Origin: Paralimibaculum aggregatum
GTDB taxonomy: Bacteria; Pseudomonadota; Alphaproteobacteria; Rhodobacterales; Rhodobacteraceae
Direction: 5' to 3'
DNA: 64,000 nucleotides
NCBI RefSeq assembly: GCF_030270585.1
Contig: NZ_BSYI01000025.1
Coordinates: forward strand, 1 to 64,000
Shown here: positions 38,226 through 46,771 of the stretch, one piece after another
Numbering within the stretch: position 1 is the stretch's first letter
How the letters are laid out: each line of letters begins with the position of its first letter
Notes under the pieces: generated by a model
Seen by the model: the letters and a program-made list of their open reading frames with translations, nothing else
Database searches by the model: none
What the model was told of the DNA's origin: nothing
Made by a program: the position numbers and the translations under genes

Positions 38226-38798
38226 ATGGCAGGCAATCCGTTCGACTATCTCTGGCGCGAGGTGGACGCCTACAGGCAGGTCGGCGAGCGCTGGGTGAAC
38301 AAGGCGCAGAACGCCCCCAAGGCGACGATGCAGGAGATCCTGCACAAGGCCAATGACGAGCTGAACGGGAAGTATCCCGTGGCGCACGAGTTCATGAAGC
38401 GCTCGATCGAGGGCAAGGGCAACATCAACTATGCCCCCGGCAGCCCGGTGGCGCAGGCGATCCTGAAATCGCCGGAGTTCCAGAAGATCATCAAGAAGAA
38501 GGGCCAGAGCTTCTGCTTCGGGAAGACCTCGATCAAGTTCCGCTCCGACAACAACCTGAAGCGGTCGATCCATGACGGCACGATCTGGGGCGACCTGACG
38601 GTGGACGGCAAGAAGTGGAGCTTCAAGGGCACGCTGACCGACAAGTACGACTTCCGCTATGACCTGCTGCCGAAGACCAAGACGGTGAAGGGCTTCTTCC
38701 TGCGCCAGGCCGGCAACGTGGCAAAGGCCTGCACCGATCTCGGGCTGATGAAGGAGTACAAGGTGACCGTGAAGCTCGACGGCAGCGGCAAGTTCTGA
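38226..38798 (+). CDS. Protein of unknown function downstream of the HExxH pair
   Basis: I do not recognise this 190-residue family. The N-terminal half is helical and charged (PFDYLWREVDAYRQVGERW). The second half looks beta-rich: SFCFGKTSIKFRSDNN, DGTIWGDLTVDGKKWSFKG, TLTDKYDFRYDLLPKTKT, then KEYKVTVKLDGSGKF at the end. No signal peptide or membrane segment is seen. ATG at 38226 follows GGGAAAGGG. It continues the same-strand series 89 nt after copy 2. An enzyme or effector-like domain is possible; nothing in the sequence decides it. Confidence 0.72.
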   Translation: MAGNPFDYLWREVDAYRQVGERWVNKAQNAPKATMQEILHKANDELNGKYPVAHEFMKRSIEGKGNINYAPGSPVAQAILKSPEFQKIIKKKGQSFCFGKTSIKFRSDNNLKRSIHDGTIWGDLTVDGKKWSFKGTLTDKYDFRYDLLPKTKTVKGFFLRQAGNVAKACTDLGLMKEYKVTVKLDGSGKF

Positions 38799-38819
38799 GC
38801 GCCGGCCGCGGCGGGGCGG

Positions 38820-39476
38820 TCAGAGCGGGCGGCCCTCGACATCCGGCGCGAGGCGCTCGACCGCCGCCCTGGCGCCCTCGAGATGCGGGTGGATCTCCAG
38901 CGCCCGCTTGAACACGCGATAGGCCTCGGCATCGCGGTCGAGCCGGTCGAGGATGATGCCGAGCCCGGCCAGCGCCCCGAAATGCCGCGGCTCGAGCGCC
39001 AGGGTGCGCTGGATGTCGGCGACCGAGTGGCCATAGCGCTCCTCGAGGAAATGCACGGTGGCGCGGCGGTTCCAGGCCTCGGCATAATCCGGCGCGAGGC
39101 GCACCAGATCGTTCAGGAAGAGCAGCGCCCGGGGATAGTCCTTGGCCTCCATCGCGCGCGTGGCACGGGCGAGCAGGAGCGTCATCGAGGGCGAGGCATT
39201 GCGCGCCCAGGTGGCCTGGATCTGCTGCTGCAGCGGCTGCCATTCCCGCTCGCCCGAGGCGGCGAGCGCGGCGAAGAGCGCGTCCAGCGCTGCGGCGCGG
39301 TCCTCGATCTCGGGCTCCGGCGGCAGCGCCAGCGGCTCCGGGGTGGCGGGGATGTCGACCGGCGGCTCGGCCTCGGGCGGAACGAGCTCGGGCGCGCGCT
39401 GCGCATGCGCGCTGCCCGCCGCAACCGCCAGGGCCACCGCAAGGGCGGCAAAGATGTGGATTCCATCAGCCATCAT
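38820..39476 (-). CDS. Secreted tetratricopeptide repeat protein
   Basis: The 218-residue product has a signal peptide (HIFAALAVALAVAAGSAHAQ). A Pro/Glu-rich linker follows, then two to three TPR units (RATRAMEAKDYPRALLFLNDLVRLAPDY..., then AEAWNRRATVHFLEERYGHSVADIQRTLALEPRH, each read in parts). It is probably periplasmic and acts through protein contacts; the partner is unknown. ATG 39476 or 39473 is chosen because it leads straight into the signal peptide; the frame is open to 39509. It is convergent with the third island gene and divergent from the SCP2 gene. Confidence 0.85.
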   Translation of the reverse strand: MMADGIHIFAALAVALAVAAGSAHAQRAPELVPPEAEPPVDIPATPEPLALPPEPEIEDRAAALDALFAALAASGEREWQPLQQQIQATWARNASPSMTLLLARATRAMEAKDYPRALLFLNDLVRLAPDYAEAWNRRATVHFLEERYGHSVADIQRTLALEPRHFGALAGLGIILDRLDRDAEAYRVFKRALEIHPHLEGARAAVERLAPDVEGRPL

Positions 39477-39572
39477 CCGAGTATATGCAACCCGGATAGA
39501 CGAAACCAAGCGGTCGCTGCGGATTCGCGGCCGCGGCCCGGTCGCGCGGGCTGCATCTCGAGAGGTAGATCC

Positions 39573-39863
39573 ATGAGTGCCGATTTCGACGCCGCCGTCG
39601 AGAAGCTCCGGGGCAGGCTTGCGCAGAACCCGGTCGAGGGAAGCTTCAAGTTCGAGATCGCCGAGGAAGGCGTGATCGTGATTCGCGACGGCGCGGTGAG
39701 CACCGAGGACGGTCCGGCCGATGTCACCGTGCGCGCCGACATGGACACCTTCAAGGAGATGTTCGGCGGCGAGCTCTCCCCGGCCGCCGCCTTCATGACC
39801 GGCCGCGTGGATGTCGAAGGCGACATGAGCGCGGCGATGCGCCTCTCGACGCTGGTGGAATGA
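39573..39863 (+). CDS. SCP2 sterol-binding domain protein
   Basis: The product is a single small SCP2-like lipid-binding domain of 96 residues. The family pattern is visible: GSFKFEIAEEGVIVIRDGAV, then ADVTVRADMDTFKEMFGGEL and a C-terminal GRVDVEGDMSAAMRL. It probably binds a hydrophobic ligand in the cytoplasm. It overlaps the hydrolase gene that follows by 4 nt (ATGA), so a shared lipid-related job is likely. The start at ATG 39573 follows AGAGGTAG. Confidence 0.9.
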   Translation: MSADFDAAVEKLRGRLAQNPVEGSFKFEIAEEGVIVIRDGAVSTEDGPADVTVRADMDTFKEMFGGELSPAAAFMTGRVDVEGDMSAAMRLSTLVE

Positions 39864-40810
39864 CCGATACGGCCTGGGCGTCGCCGGACGGTCCCGGGGC
39901 GCCGCGGCCGGAGCAGCTGTTCTGCGTCCGGGCAGCCGACGGCACCGGCCTGCGCGCGGCTCTCTGGGGGGCTGCCGGGCAGGCGCCGCCGCGGGGGCTC
40001 GCGCTGGTGCTGCCGGGCCGGGCGGAGTTTCTCGAGAAGGTGGCGCTCGGCGTCGGGCCGCTGATCGCGCGGGGGTTCGCGGTGGCCAGCCTCGACTGGC
40101 GCGGGCAGGGCCGCTCCGACCGGCTCGCGGTGCCCCGGGCCAAGGGCCATGTCACCGATTTTCACGACTATGTGCGCGATCTCGAGGCGCTGGTCGCGGC
40201 GCCGGAGCTGGCCGGCCTCGGGCCGCCGCGGCTGGTGCTCGGCCATTCCATGGGCGGTCTGATCGCGGTGATGGCGACGGCGGAGGGGCGCATCCGCGTG
40301 CCGCTGCTGCTCTCGGCGCCGATGTTCGGGATCGTGGTGGCGCCGGCGGCGCGGCGCTTCGCCGGCGGCCTCGGCTGGCTCGCCGAGCGGGTCGCGCTGG
40401 GTGCGCTCTGGCCGCCGGTGCCGGGGGTGCGCCGGCCCTATCCGCTCTCCACCTCCTTCGGCGAGAACCTGCTGACCGGCGACCGCGAGGCATGGGACTG
40501 GATGGTGACGGTGCTGCGCCGCGACCCGGCGCTCGGCATTGGCTTCCCGACGCTCGGCTGGCTGCGCGCGGCGGAGCGGGCGATGCTCGGGCTCGGCGGC
40601 ATGGGTGCGCTGGGCGTGCCGGGGATGGCGTTCTACGGCAGCGCGGAGCAGGTGGTCTCGCCGCAGGCGGTGGAGGCGGTCTCGGCGCGGCTCGGCTTCG
40701 GCGCGGTGCGGCTCGAAGGCGCGCGGCACGAGCCGCTGATCGACCTCGCCGAGCACCGTGCGGCGGCCTGGGCGGCGGCGGACCGGTTCTTCGCCGGGGC
40801 CGGGATCTGA
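39860..40810 (+). CDS. Alpha/beta hydrolase (lysophospholipase/monoacylglycerol lipase type)
   Basis: The 316-residue product is an alpha/beta hydrolase of the serine aminopeptidase S33/PldB type. The oxyanion region LVLPGRAEFLEK precedes SLDWRGQGRSDR, and the nucleophile elbow is GHSMGG, with the Ser near residue 131. A candidate catalytic Asp/Glu and the His in GARHEPLID close the triad. No signal peptide is present. Translational coupling to the SCP2 protein hints at a lipid substrate. Confidence 0.9.
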   Translation: MTDTAWASPDGPGAPRPEQLFCVRAADGTGLRAALWGAAGQAPPRGLALVLPGRAEFLEKVALGVGPLIARGFAVASLDWRGQGRSDRLAVPRAKGHVTDFHDYVRDLEALVAAPELAGLGPPRLVLGHSMGGLIAVMATAEGRIRVPLLLSAPMFGIVVAPAARRFAGGLGWLAERVALGALWPPVPGVRRPYPLSTSFGENLLTGDREAWDWMVTVLRRDPALGIGFPTLGWLRAAERAMLGLGGMGALGVPGMAFYGSAEQVVSPQAVEAVSARLGFGAVRLEGARHEPLIDLAEHRAAAWAAADRFFAGAGI

Positions 40811-40895
40811 GCGCGGCCGGCGCCGCGCGATGCGGGCCGGGCGCCCGCTGGCCTCTGCAGCGATGGGCGCGTGCCGCCGGGGGCAGGGGAGCGGT

Positions 40896-41732
40896 TCAGC
40901 CGGCGAGCAGCTCGAGCGCGGCGCGATGCACCCGCGGGTCGCCGGCAGCGATGACGCGCCCGCCCCAGCGCGGATCGCCGCCGTCCCAGTCGGTCACGAT
41001 GCCCCCCGCCGCTCGGATCAGTGCGGCCGGGGCGGCGATGTCATAGGCGGCGAGGCCGGCCTCGATCACCAGGTCGACCTGCCCGAGGGCGAGCAGCGCA
41101 TAGGCGTAGCAGTCGATGCCGTAGCGGGTGAGCCGTGCCGCCCGGCTGACCCGGGCGAAGCCGGCTGCCTCCTCGGGCGAGAAGACCTCCGGCGCGGTGG
41201 TGAAGAGCGTCGCCTCGGCGAGACCGGGGCAGGCGCGCACGCGCATCGGCCGGCGCTCGGCCCCGCGGCGAAACTCCGCCCGGCCGCCGCCGGCCGCGTT
41301 GACGCCGGTGAAGCGCTCGCCGGTAAAGGGCTGATAGACCACCCCGATGCGGCCCGAGGCGCCATCGTCGAGTGCGATCAGCACCCCCCAGGTCGGCAGG
41401 CCGGAGATGAAGGCGCGGGTGCCGTCGATCGGGTCGATCACCCAGGTGAGGCCGGAGCGGCTCGGCTTCGGTGCCTCCTCCTCGCCGAACACGCCGTCGA
41501 GCGGCCTGGTCTCGTCGAGCAGCGCGCGGATCGCCGCCTCGGAGCCGCGGTCGGCCGCGGTCACCGGGTCGAAGCCGGTGCTGTGCTTGTTGTCGGCGGT
41601 GAGCGCTGCGGTGCGGAAATGCGGGAGCGCCGCCGCGCCGCCGGCATCGGCAAGGCGATGGGCAAGCGCCAGCAACTGCTCGAGCGCATCGGCGTCGAGG
41701 TGCGGGGCAGCGGGTTCTGGGATCTGGGTCAC
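40896..41732 (-). CDS. hisN: Inositol monophosphatase-family phosphatase (HisN-like)
   Basis: The product is a Mg2+-dependent IMPase-fold phosphatase of 278 residues. Metal-binding motifs are GEEE near residue 80 and WVIDPIDGTRAFISGLPTWG near 95-115, with a late AAYDIAAPAALIRAAGG. The RAFISG pattern after DPIDGT favours the histidinol-phosphatase (HisN) type over inositol or CysQ phosphatases. Substrate cannot be proven from sequence. It stands alone on the minus strand. Confidence 0.82.
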   Translation of the reverse strand: MTQIPEPAAPHLDADALEQLLALAHRLADAGGAAALPHFRTAALTADNKHSTGFDPVTAADRGSEAAIRALLDETRPLDGVFGEEEAPKPSRSGLTWVIDPIDGTRAFISGLPTWGVLIALDDGASGRIGVVYQPFTGERFTGVNAAGGGRAEFRRGAERRPMRVRACPGLAEATLFTTAPEVFSPEEAAGFARVSRAARLTRYGIDCYAYALLALGQVDLVIEAGLAAYDIAAPAALIRAAGGIVTDWDGGDPRWGGRVIAAGDPRVHRAALELLAG

Positions 41733-41849
41733 CGGGGCCGGGCTCCCTGCTCGGGGGTCCCGGTCTCTGTGCCGAAGCGGCGCGCCCCGGTCAAGCCTCG
41801 CGGGTCATGCAAGGCGTGCCGGGGCGGCGGTCGGCGGGCCTGCCGGATC

Positions 41850-42212
41850 TCAGGCGGCCTGGGCGCTCAGCACCTGCGCGAGATCGAAGAGGCTTTTGCG
41901 CTGGTGCTCGGGAATCGCGTAGTAGGCGCGCACGAGGTCGAGCGCCTCCTTGTCGGTCATCACGTCGCCCTGCGGGCTGACGACTTCCTCGGCATGGTCG
42001 AGGCCCTCGAAGAAGAAAGAGACCGGCACGTCGAGCGCATCGGCGATGTCCCAGAGCCGGGAAGCCGAGACGCGGTTGGCGCCGGTCTCGTATTTCTGGA
42101 TCTGCTGGAACTTGATCCCGACCTTGTTGGCCAGCTGCTGCTGCGTCATTCCGATCATCCAGCGCCTCTGGCGTACACGCTGCCCGACATGAACATCTAC
42201 CGGATGGGCCAT
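41850..42212 (-). CDS. XRE-family HTH regulator (PraR-like)
   Basis: The 120-residue regulator has a helix-turn-helix Xre domain: VGQRVRQRRWMIGMTQQQLANKVGIKFQQIQKYETGANRVSASRL, read in sections across residues 9-53. The pattern MAHPVDVHVG...FQQIQKYETG matches the PraR-type group common in Rhizobiales and Rhodobacterales, some of which affect quorum sensing and attachment. ATG at 42212 is chosen; the open extension to 42290 runs into the AT-rich intergenic region. Its likely operators are the inverted repeats upstream. Confidence 0.9.
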   Translation of the reverse strand: MAHPVDVHVGQRVRQRRWMIGMTQQQLANKVGIKFQQIQKYETGANRVSASRLWDIADALDVPVSFFFEGLDHAEEVVSPQGDVMTDKEALDLVRAYYAIPEHQRKSLFDLAQVLSAQAA

Positions 42213-42592
42213 GCTTTTCCCCTGTACCACTGTGTTTGCAAGGGCCGCGAAGAGCGGACCTTCAGGGGGATGAAGCAAGCGCCGTGCCAATCATTTTGGC
42301 GAGGCTTTCCACGTGCTGGAGCAGGTCGCGGGGCAAAACGCAGCCCGGAAGCCTCGGAATTCGTCTGGTTGTAGAGCGGCTGTCAACCAGAGATTGTGCA
42401 ATTTGCACAACTGTAACGCGCATTTTCGCATTATGCTAACCACAATGCGAATCTTTCAACCCAAGCGTTTTTCATTTCGTTGTCTATCACGCCTTCTGGC
42501 CAGGCCAAAGGCGCGGATCGCCAGCCGCGTCATCTGCGGCCGGGCCGCACCGGCGCAAGCGCGCCGGCGGGGGAGGCACGGCTCGGCCCGGC
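42213..42592. other. AT-rich intergenic region between the XRE regulator and typA
   Basis: This 380-nt stretch contains no credible gene. It is markedly more AT-rich than its flanks around 42280-42490. It carries three consecutive perfect inverted repeats (listed separately). The promoter of the XRE gene should be here, on the minus strand; typA is read toward this region. Confidence 0.7.
42364..42451. promoter_or_regulatory. Three consecutive perfect inverted repeats (possible operators)
   Basis: IR1: TCTGGTTG-N12-CAACCAGA (42364-42391). IR2: TTGTGCAA-T-TTGCACAA, a 17-bp palindrome (42394-42410). IR3: TTCGCATT-N11-AATGCGAA (42425-42451). All arms are 8 of 8 perfect. They lie 150-240 nt upstream of the XRE start. 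IR2 has classical dimer-operator geometry. Confidence 0.6.
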
Positions 42593-44413
42593 TCAGGCGG
42601 TCGCCTTGCGGGCCTCGCGCTTGCGCTCGTGCGGGTCGAGATGGCGCTTGCGCAGGCGGATGGATTTCGGCGTCACCTCGACCAGCTCGTCATCGTCGAT
42701 ATAGGCGATGGCCTCCTCGAGGCTGAACCGCGCCGGGGTGGTCAGCTTCACCGCGTCGTCCTTGCCGGCGGCGCGGATGTTGGTGAGCTGCTTGCCCTTG
42801 AGCGGGTTGACCTCGAGATCGTTGTCGCGGCTGTGCTCGCCGATGATCATGCCCTGATAGACCTTCTCGCCGCCGCCGATGAAGAGCCGGCCGCGATCCT
42901 CGAGGTTGAACAGGGCGTAGGGCACCGACTCGCCGGCATCCATCGCGATCAGCACGCCGCGCTGGCGCCCCGGGATCGACCCCTTGAACGGCGCCCAGCT
43001 GTGGAACACGCGGTTGAGCACGCCGGTGCCACGGGTGTCGGTGAGGAACTCGCCATGATAGCCGATCAGCCCGCGCGAGGGCACATGGGCGACGATCCGG
43101 GTCTTGCCGGCGCCGGCCGCGCGCATCTCCGCGAGCTCGCCCTTGCGGGTGGAGAGCTTCTCGACCACGGTGCCGGCATATTCCTCGTCGACATCCACCG
43201 TGACCTCCTCGATCGGCTCGAGGCGCTGGTCGTTCTCCGAGCGGAACACCACCCGCGGGCGCGAGATCGAGAGCTCGAAGCCCTCGCGGCGCATGTTCTC
43301 GATCAGCACGCCCATCTGCAGCTCGCCCCGGCCGGAGACCTCGAAGGCCTCGCCGCCCGGGGTGTCCTCGACGCGGATCGCGACGTTGGATTCCGCCTCG
43401 CGCATCAGCCGCTCGCGGATCACGCGGGATTGCACTTTCTTGCCGTCCTGCCCGGCCAGCGGCGAATCGTTGATGCCGAAGGTGACGGTGATGGTCGGCG
43501 GGTCGATCGGCTGCGCCGGGATCGCGGTCTCCACCGCCGGGTCGCAGATCGTGTCGGCCACGGTGGCCTTCGCCATGCCGGCCAGGGCCACGATGTCGCC
43601 GGCCTCGGCGCGCTCGATCGGCTGGCGGGCGAGGCCGCGGAAGGCCAGAACCTTGGAGACGCGGAAACGCTCGATCTCCTTGCCGTCGCGCGACAGCGCC
43701 TTGACCGTGGCGCCGGCGGCAAGGCTGCCCTGCTCGATCCGGCCGGTCAGCAGGCGGCCGAGGAAGGGGTCGGCCTCGAGCGTGGTGGCAAGCATGGTGA
43801 AGGGCGCATCGGCCTTCGCCACCTGCTCCGGCGGCGGCACATGGGCGACCACCAGATCGAAGAGCGGGCGCAGGCTGTCGCGCGGGCCGTCGAGCTCGGT
43901 ATCGGCCCAGCCGGACCGGCCGCTGGCATAGAGCACGGGGAAGTCGAGCTGCTCCTCGTCGGCACCGAGATTGGCGAAGAGGTCGAACACCTCGTCGAGC
44001 GCGCGGTCGGGCTCGGCATCGGGCTTGTCGACCTTGTTGAGCACCACGATCGGGCGCAGCCCGAGCGCCAGCGCCTTGGAGGTGACGAACTTGGTCTGCG
44101 GCATCGGGCCCTCGGCGGCGTCGACCAGCAGCACCACGCCGTCCACCATCGACAGGATGCGCTCGACCTCGCCGCCGAAATCGGCATGGCCGGGGGTGTC
44201 GACGATGTTGATCCGGGTCTCGCCCCAGTTCACCGAGGTCGACTTGGCGAGGATGGTGATCCCGCGCTCGCGCTCGAGATCGTTGCTGTCGAGGGCGCGC
44301 TCGGCGATGGCCTGACCCTCGCGGAAGGAGCCGGACTGCTTGAGCAGGGCGTCGACGAGGGTGGTCTTGCCATGATCGACATGGGCGATGATGGCGATGT
44401 TGCGCAGATCCAT
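42593..44413 (-). CDS. typA: Translational GTPase TypA/BipA
   Basis: TypA is a ribosome-binding GTPase involved in 50S assembly and stress or low-temperature adaptation. The 606-residue product has the G1 motif [12 protein letters not shown] at residue 9 and the switch motif [12 protein letters not shown]. The C-terminal TypA-specific domain ends with the typical [37 protein letters not shown] at 44413 ([15 protein letters not shown]) is behind GGACCTCC; the open extension to 44482 is not conserved. Confidence 0.97.
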   Translation of the reverse strand: MDLRNIAIIAHVDHGKTTLVDALLKQSGSFREGQAIAERALDSNDLERERGITILAKSTSVNWGETRINIVDTPGHADFGGEVERILSMVDGVVLLVDAAEGPMPQTKFVTSKALALGLRPIVVLNKVDKPDAEPDRALDEVFDLFANLGADEEQLDFPVLYASGRSGWADTELDGPRDSLRPLFDLVVAHVPPPEQVAKADAPFTMLATTLEADPFLGRLLTGRIEQGSLAAGATVKALSRDGKEIERFRVSKVLAFRGLARQPIERAEAGDIVALAGMAKATVADTICDPAVETAIPAQPIDPPTITVTFGINDSPLAGQDGKKVQSRVIRERLMREAESNVAIRVEDTPGGEAFEVSGRGELQMGVLIENMRREGFELSISRPRVVFRSENDQRLEPIEEVTVDVDEEYAGTVVEKLSTRKGELAEMRAAGAGKTRIVAHVPSRGLIGYHGEFLTDTRGTGVLNRVFHSWAPFKGSIPGRQRGVLIAMDAGESVPYALFNLEDRGRLFIGGGEKVYQGMIIGEHSRDNDLEVNPLKGKQLTNIRAAGKDDAVKLTTPARFSLEEAIAYIDDDELVEVTPKSIRLRKRHLDPHERKREARKATA

Positions 44414-44718
44414 GGGAGGTCCTCGGCGAGCATTGGTAAACGGGGTTGGCCCGCATATGGCCGGAATTGTGCGCTGCGGCAAGGTCTATTCCGCAAGGGA
44501 CGCATGAAGCCGTCCTATCTGGCGCTGCTGTGTGACTTTTCCCGCAAAGCTGCACCGCAATATTCGATGATGCGAGCAACAGGGGCGCAACAATATTGCT
44601 TCCATTCTGCGAAAAATCCTTTGTTCGCGGAAACTTAGCGGTCGAAAACCCGGGTGGTCCGACCCATAACCCGTCAGGAGAGATTTCCGGTTGCCAATTC
44701 CATCCTGTGGAGGACCCC
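44414..44718. other. Divergent promoter region of typA and the PanE-like gene
   Basis: This 305-nt stretch holds no gene. A candidate typA promoter reads, on the minus strand, TTGCCG-N17-CATATG (44454-44482). An inverted repeat GCAATATT / AATATTGC with a 27-nt spacer lies at 44557-44599, near the middle. A weaker GCGAA/TTCGC pair occurs near 44610-44627. Confidence 0.45.
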
Positions 44719-45789
44719 ATGACCGCCAAGAAGACCGTCCTGATCCTCGGTGCTTCCTACGGCACGCTGCTTGCCACCAAGCTCGCGCTCGCCGGGCATG
44801 ACGCGACTCTCGTCTGCCTGCCGGCGGAGGCGGAGGCGATCAATGCCGGCGGCACGCGGGTGCGCATCCCCGTCCGCGGCCGCGAGGGCAAGATCGAGGT
44901 TGCCAGCAGCGCGCTGCCCGGGCGCATCGCCGCCACCACCCCCGATGCCGCCGACCCGGCGGCGTTCGACCTCGTGGCCCTCGCCATGCAGGAGCCGCAA
45001 TACCGCGCGCCGGAGATCCGGGCGCTGCTCGGCCGGGTGGAGGCCGCCGGCAAGCCGATGATGTCGATCATGAACATGCCGCCCTTGCCCTATCTGGCGC
45101 GGCTGCCGGGCGTCGATGTCGCGACGATCCGCAATGCCAGCGCCGATGCCAGCGTCTGGGGCGGGATCTCGCCGAGCCGCATGACGCTGGCCAGCCCCGA
45201 CCCGCAGGCCTTCCGCCCGGACCCGCAGGACCCGACCCTGCTCGAGGTGAGCCTGCCGACGAACTTCAAGGTCGCGGCCTTCGAGGACCCGGCGCATACC
45301 GCGATCCTCGAGGCGCTGGCGGCGGATATCGAGGCGGCGCGCTTCGAGCACGAGGGCGAGGCGATCGCGCTGCCGGTCAAGCTGAAGGTCCATGCGAGCC
45401 TCTATGTGCCGCTGGCGAAATGGGCGATGCTGCTCACCGGCAACTACCGCTGCGTGCAGGACGATACGGTGATCCCGATCCGCGAGGCGGTGCATGCCGA
45501 TCCGGCGGCCTCGCGCGAGGTCTACGAGTGGGTCTGCCGGCTCTGCGTCGAGATGGGGGCGGCGCCGGAGGACATGGTGCCCTTCGAGAAATACGCCAAT
45601 GCCGCGCAGGGGCTGGCCAAGCCGTCCTCGGCGGCGCGGGCGCTGGCCGCCGGCGCCCCGGCGATCGAGCGGGTGGACGCCCTGGTTCAGGCGCTTGGCC
45701 GCGCGCGGGGGATGTCGCATCCCTCGGTGGACCGCACGGTGGCGCGGGTCGATGCCTGGCTGGAGCGCAACCGCGCCAAGGCCGGCTGA
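44719..45789 (+). CDS. PanE/ApbA-like NAD(P)-dependent reductase
   Basis: The 356-residue product looks like the ketopantoate reductase/octopine dehydrogenase-type superfamily. An N-terminal Rossmann region starts VLILGASYGTLLATKLALAGHDATLVC with residue changes in the usual GxGxxG (here GASYGT). A C-terminal helical domain has LAKWAMLLTGNYRCVQD and REVYEWVCRLCVEMG. A true panE assignment is uncertain, because it is longer than PanE (about 300) and the dinucleotide motif is atypical. ATG at 44719 follows GTGGAGGA; the open frame to 44596 is promoter DNA. Confidence 0.72.
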   Translation: MTAKKTVLILGASYGTLLATKLALAGHDATLVCLPAEAEAINAGGTRVRIPVRGREGKIEVASSALPGRIAATTPDAADPAAFDLVALAMQEPQYRAPEIRALLGRVEAAGKPMMSIMNMPPLPYLARLPGVDVATIRNASADASVWGGISPSRMTLASPDPQAFRPDPQDPTLLEVSLPTNFKVAAFEDPAHTAILEALAADIEAARFEHEGEAIALPVKLKVHASLYVPLAKWAMLLTGNYRCVQDDTVIPIREAVHADPAASREVYEWVCRLCVEMGAAPEDMVPFEKYANAAQGLAKPSSAARALAAGAPAIERVDALVQALGRARGMSHPSVDRTVARVDAWLERNRAKAG

Positions 45790-45814
45790 GGGGCGGAAGC
45801 GCCGGTCCGGCGGC

Positions 45815-46753
45815 TCAGCGCAGCATCCGGACCGCGAGCCAGATCGCCAGCCCCATCACCCCCAGCAGCAGCACGCAGAAGGCGGCGAAGGCCCAGGGTG
45901 CCTCGGCATAGGGGATGCCGGCGAGGTTGACCCCGAGCAGCCCGGTGAGCGCGGTGATCGGCAGGAACACCACCGAGACGGCCGAGAGCGTCAGCATCAC
46001 CCGGCTGGTGCGTTCGGTCACCGCCATGCTGGCCTCCTCCGCCACCAGCTGGGCGCGGGCGCGCACCGCCTCGAGATCCTGCGCGATGCGCTGGAAGGCC
46101 GCCGCCTCGGAGCGCAGCCGCCGCCTCGAGCCGAGCCAGCCGGGCTTGAGCCCGGCCAGTGTCTCCAGCGCATGGGCCTGGGGCGCGATGTAGCGGGTGA
46201 GCTGGATCGCGTCCTGCCGGGCGTCGATCAGCAGCGCGCGCTCGTCCTTGCCGAGCTCGGCGCCGACCCGCAGCAGCCGGCGCTCCAGCCCGTCGATGTC
46301 GCGCTCGAGGCCGTCGAGCACCGGCTCCACATCGGCGCGCAGCAGCTCGACCAGGCGGGTGACGAAGGCGCCGGGCGTCGCCGGCGGCTCGCCGCGGCGG
46401 AACGCCTCGATCATCCGGTCGATCTGGCGCAGGCGGCGGAACTCGAGCGAGAGCACGCGCTGCTCGCTGATCACCAGGCGGAGCGAGATCATGTCCTCGG
46501 GCTCGGCGCCCTCGAGCTGGTTGATGCCGCGCAGGATGAGCAGCGTGCTGCCCTCGACCGTCAGCACCCGGGGCAGGGTGTCGCGCTCCAGCAGCGCATC
46601 GGCGATCTCCTCGGCGAGGCCGATCTCGTCGCGCAGCACGCCCTCGGTGCGGGCGGAGAAGCAGAGATGGGTCCAGCGCCAGCGCGCGCCATCGGCGCCG
46701 GCCTCGACATCGACGACCGGCCGGCCCCAGTCTTCCGCGATCTCGACCACCAT
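45815..46753 (-). CDS. zntB: Zinc transporter ZntB (CorA family)
   Basis: ZntB is a pentameric CorA-fold transporter moving Zn2+ across the inner membrane. The 312-residue product has a large cytoplasmic N-terminus with coiled-coil helices and two C-terminal membrane segments. The GMN signature of CorA is replaced by GVN in LLGVNLAGIPYA, matching ZntB. It starts 18 nt after a sugar-phosphate-isomerase-like gene on the same strand, so the two form an operon with the TIM-barrel gene first. Confidence 0.88.
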   Translation of the reverse strand: MVVEIAEDWGRPVVDVEAGADGARWRWTHLCFSARTEGVLRDEIGLAEEIADALLERDTLPRVLTVEGSTLLILRGINQLEGAEPEDMISLRLVISEQRVLSLEFRRLRQIDRMIEAFRRGEPPATPGAFVTRLVELLRADVEPVLDGLERDIDGLERRLLRVGAELGKDERALLIDARQDAIQLTRYIAPQAHALETLAGLKPGWLGSRRRLRSEAAAFQRIAQDLEAVRARAQLVAEEASMAVTERTSRVMLTLSAVSVVFLPITALTGLLGVNLAGIPYAEAPWAFAAFCVLLLGVMGLAIWLAVRMLR

Positions 46754-46771
46754 CGGCGCGCCGCCGCGGGC

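Noticed and set aside
38226-38798. Colicin M-like DxYD motif (DKYDFRYD) in the unknown third gene
   Set aside because: The DxYD part is present, but the following HR of the colicin M active site is missing, so a lipid II phosphatase claim is not supported.
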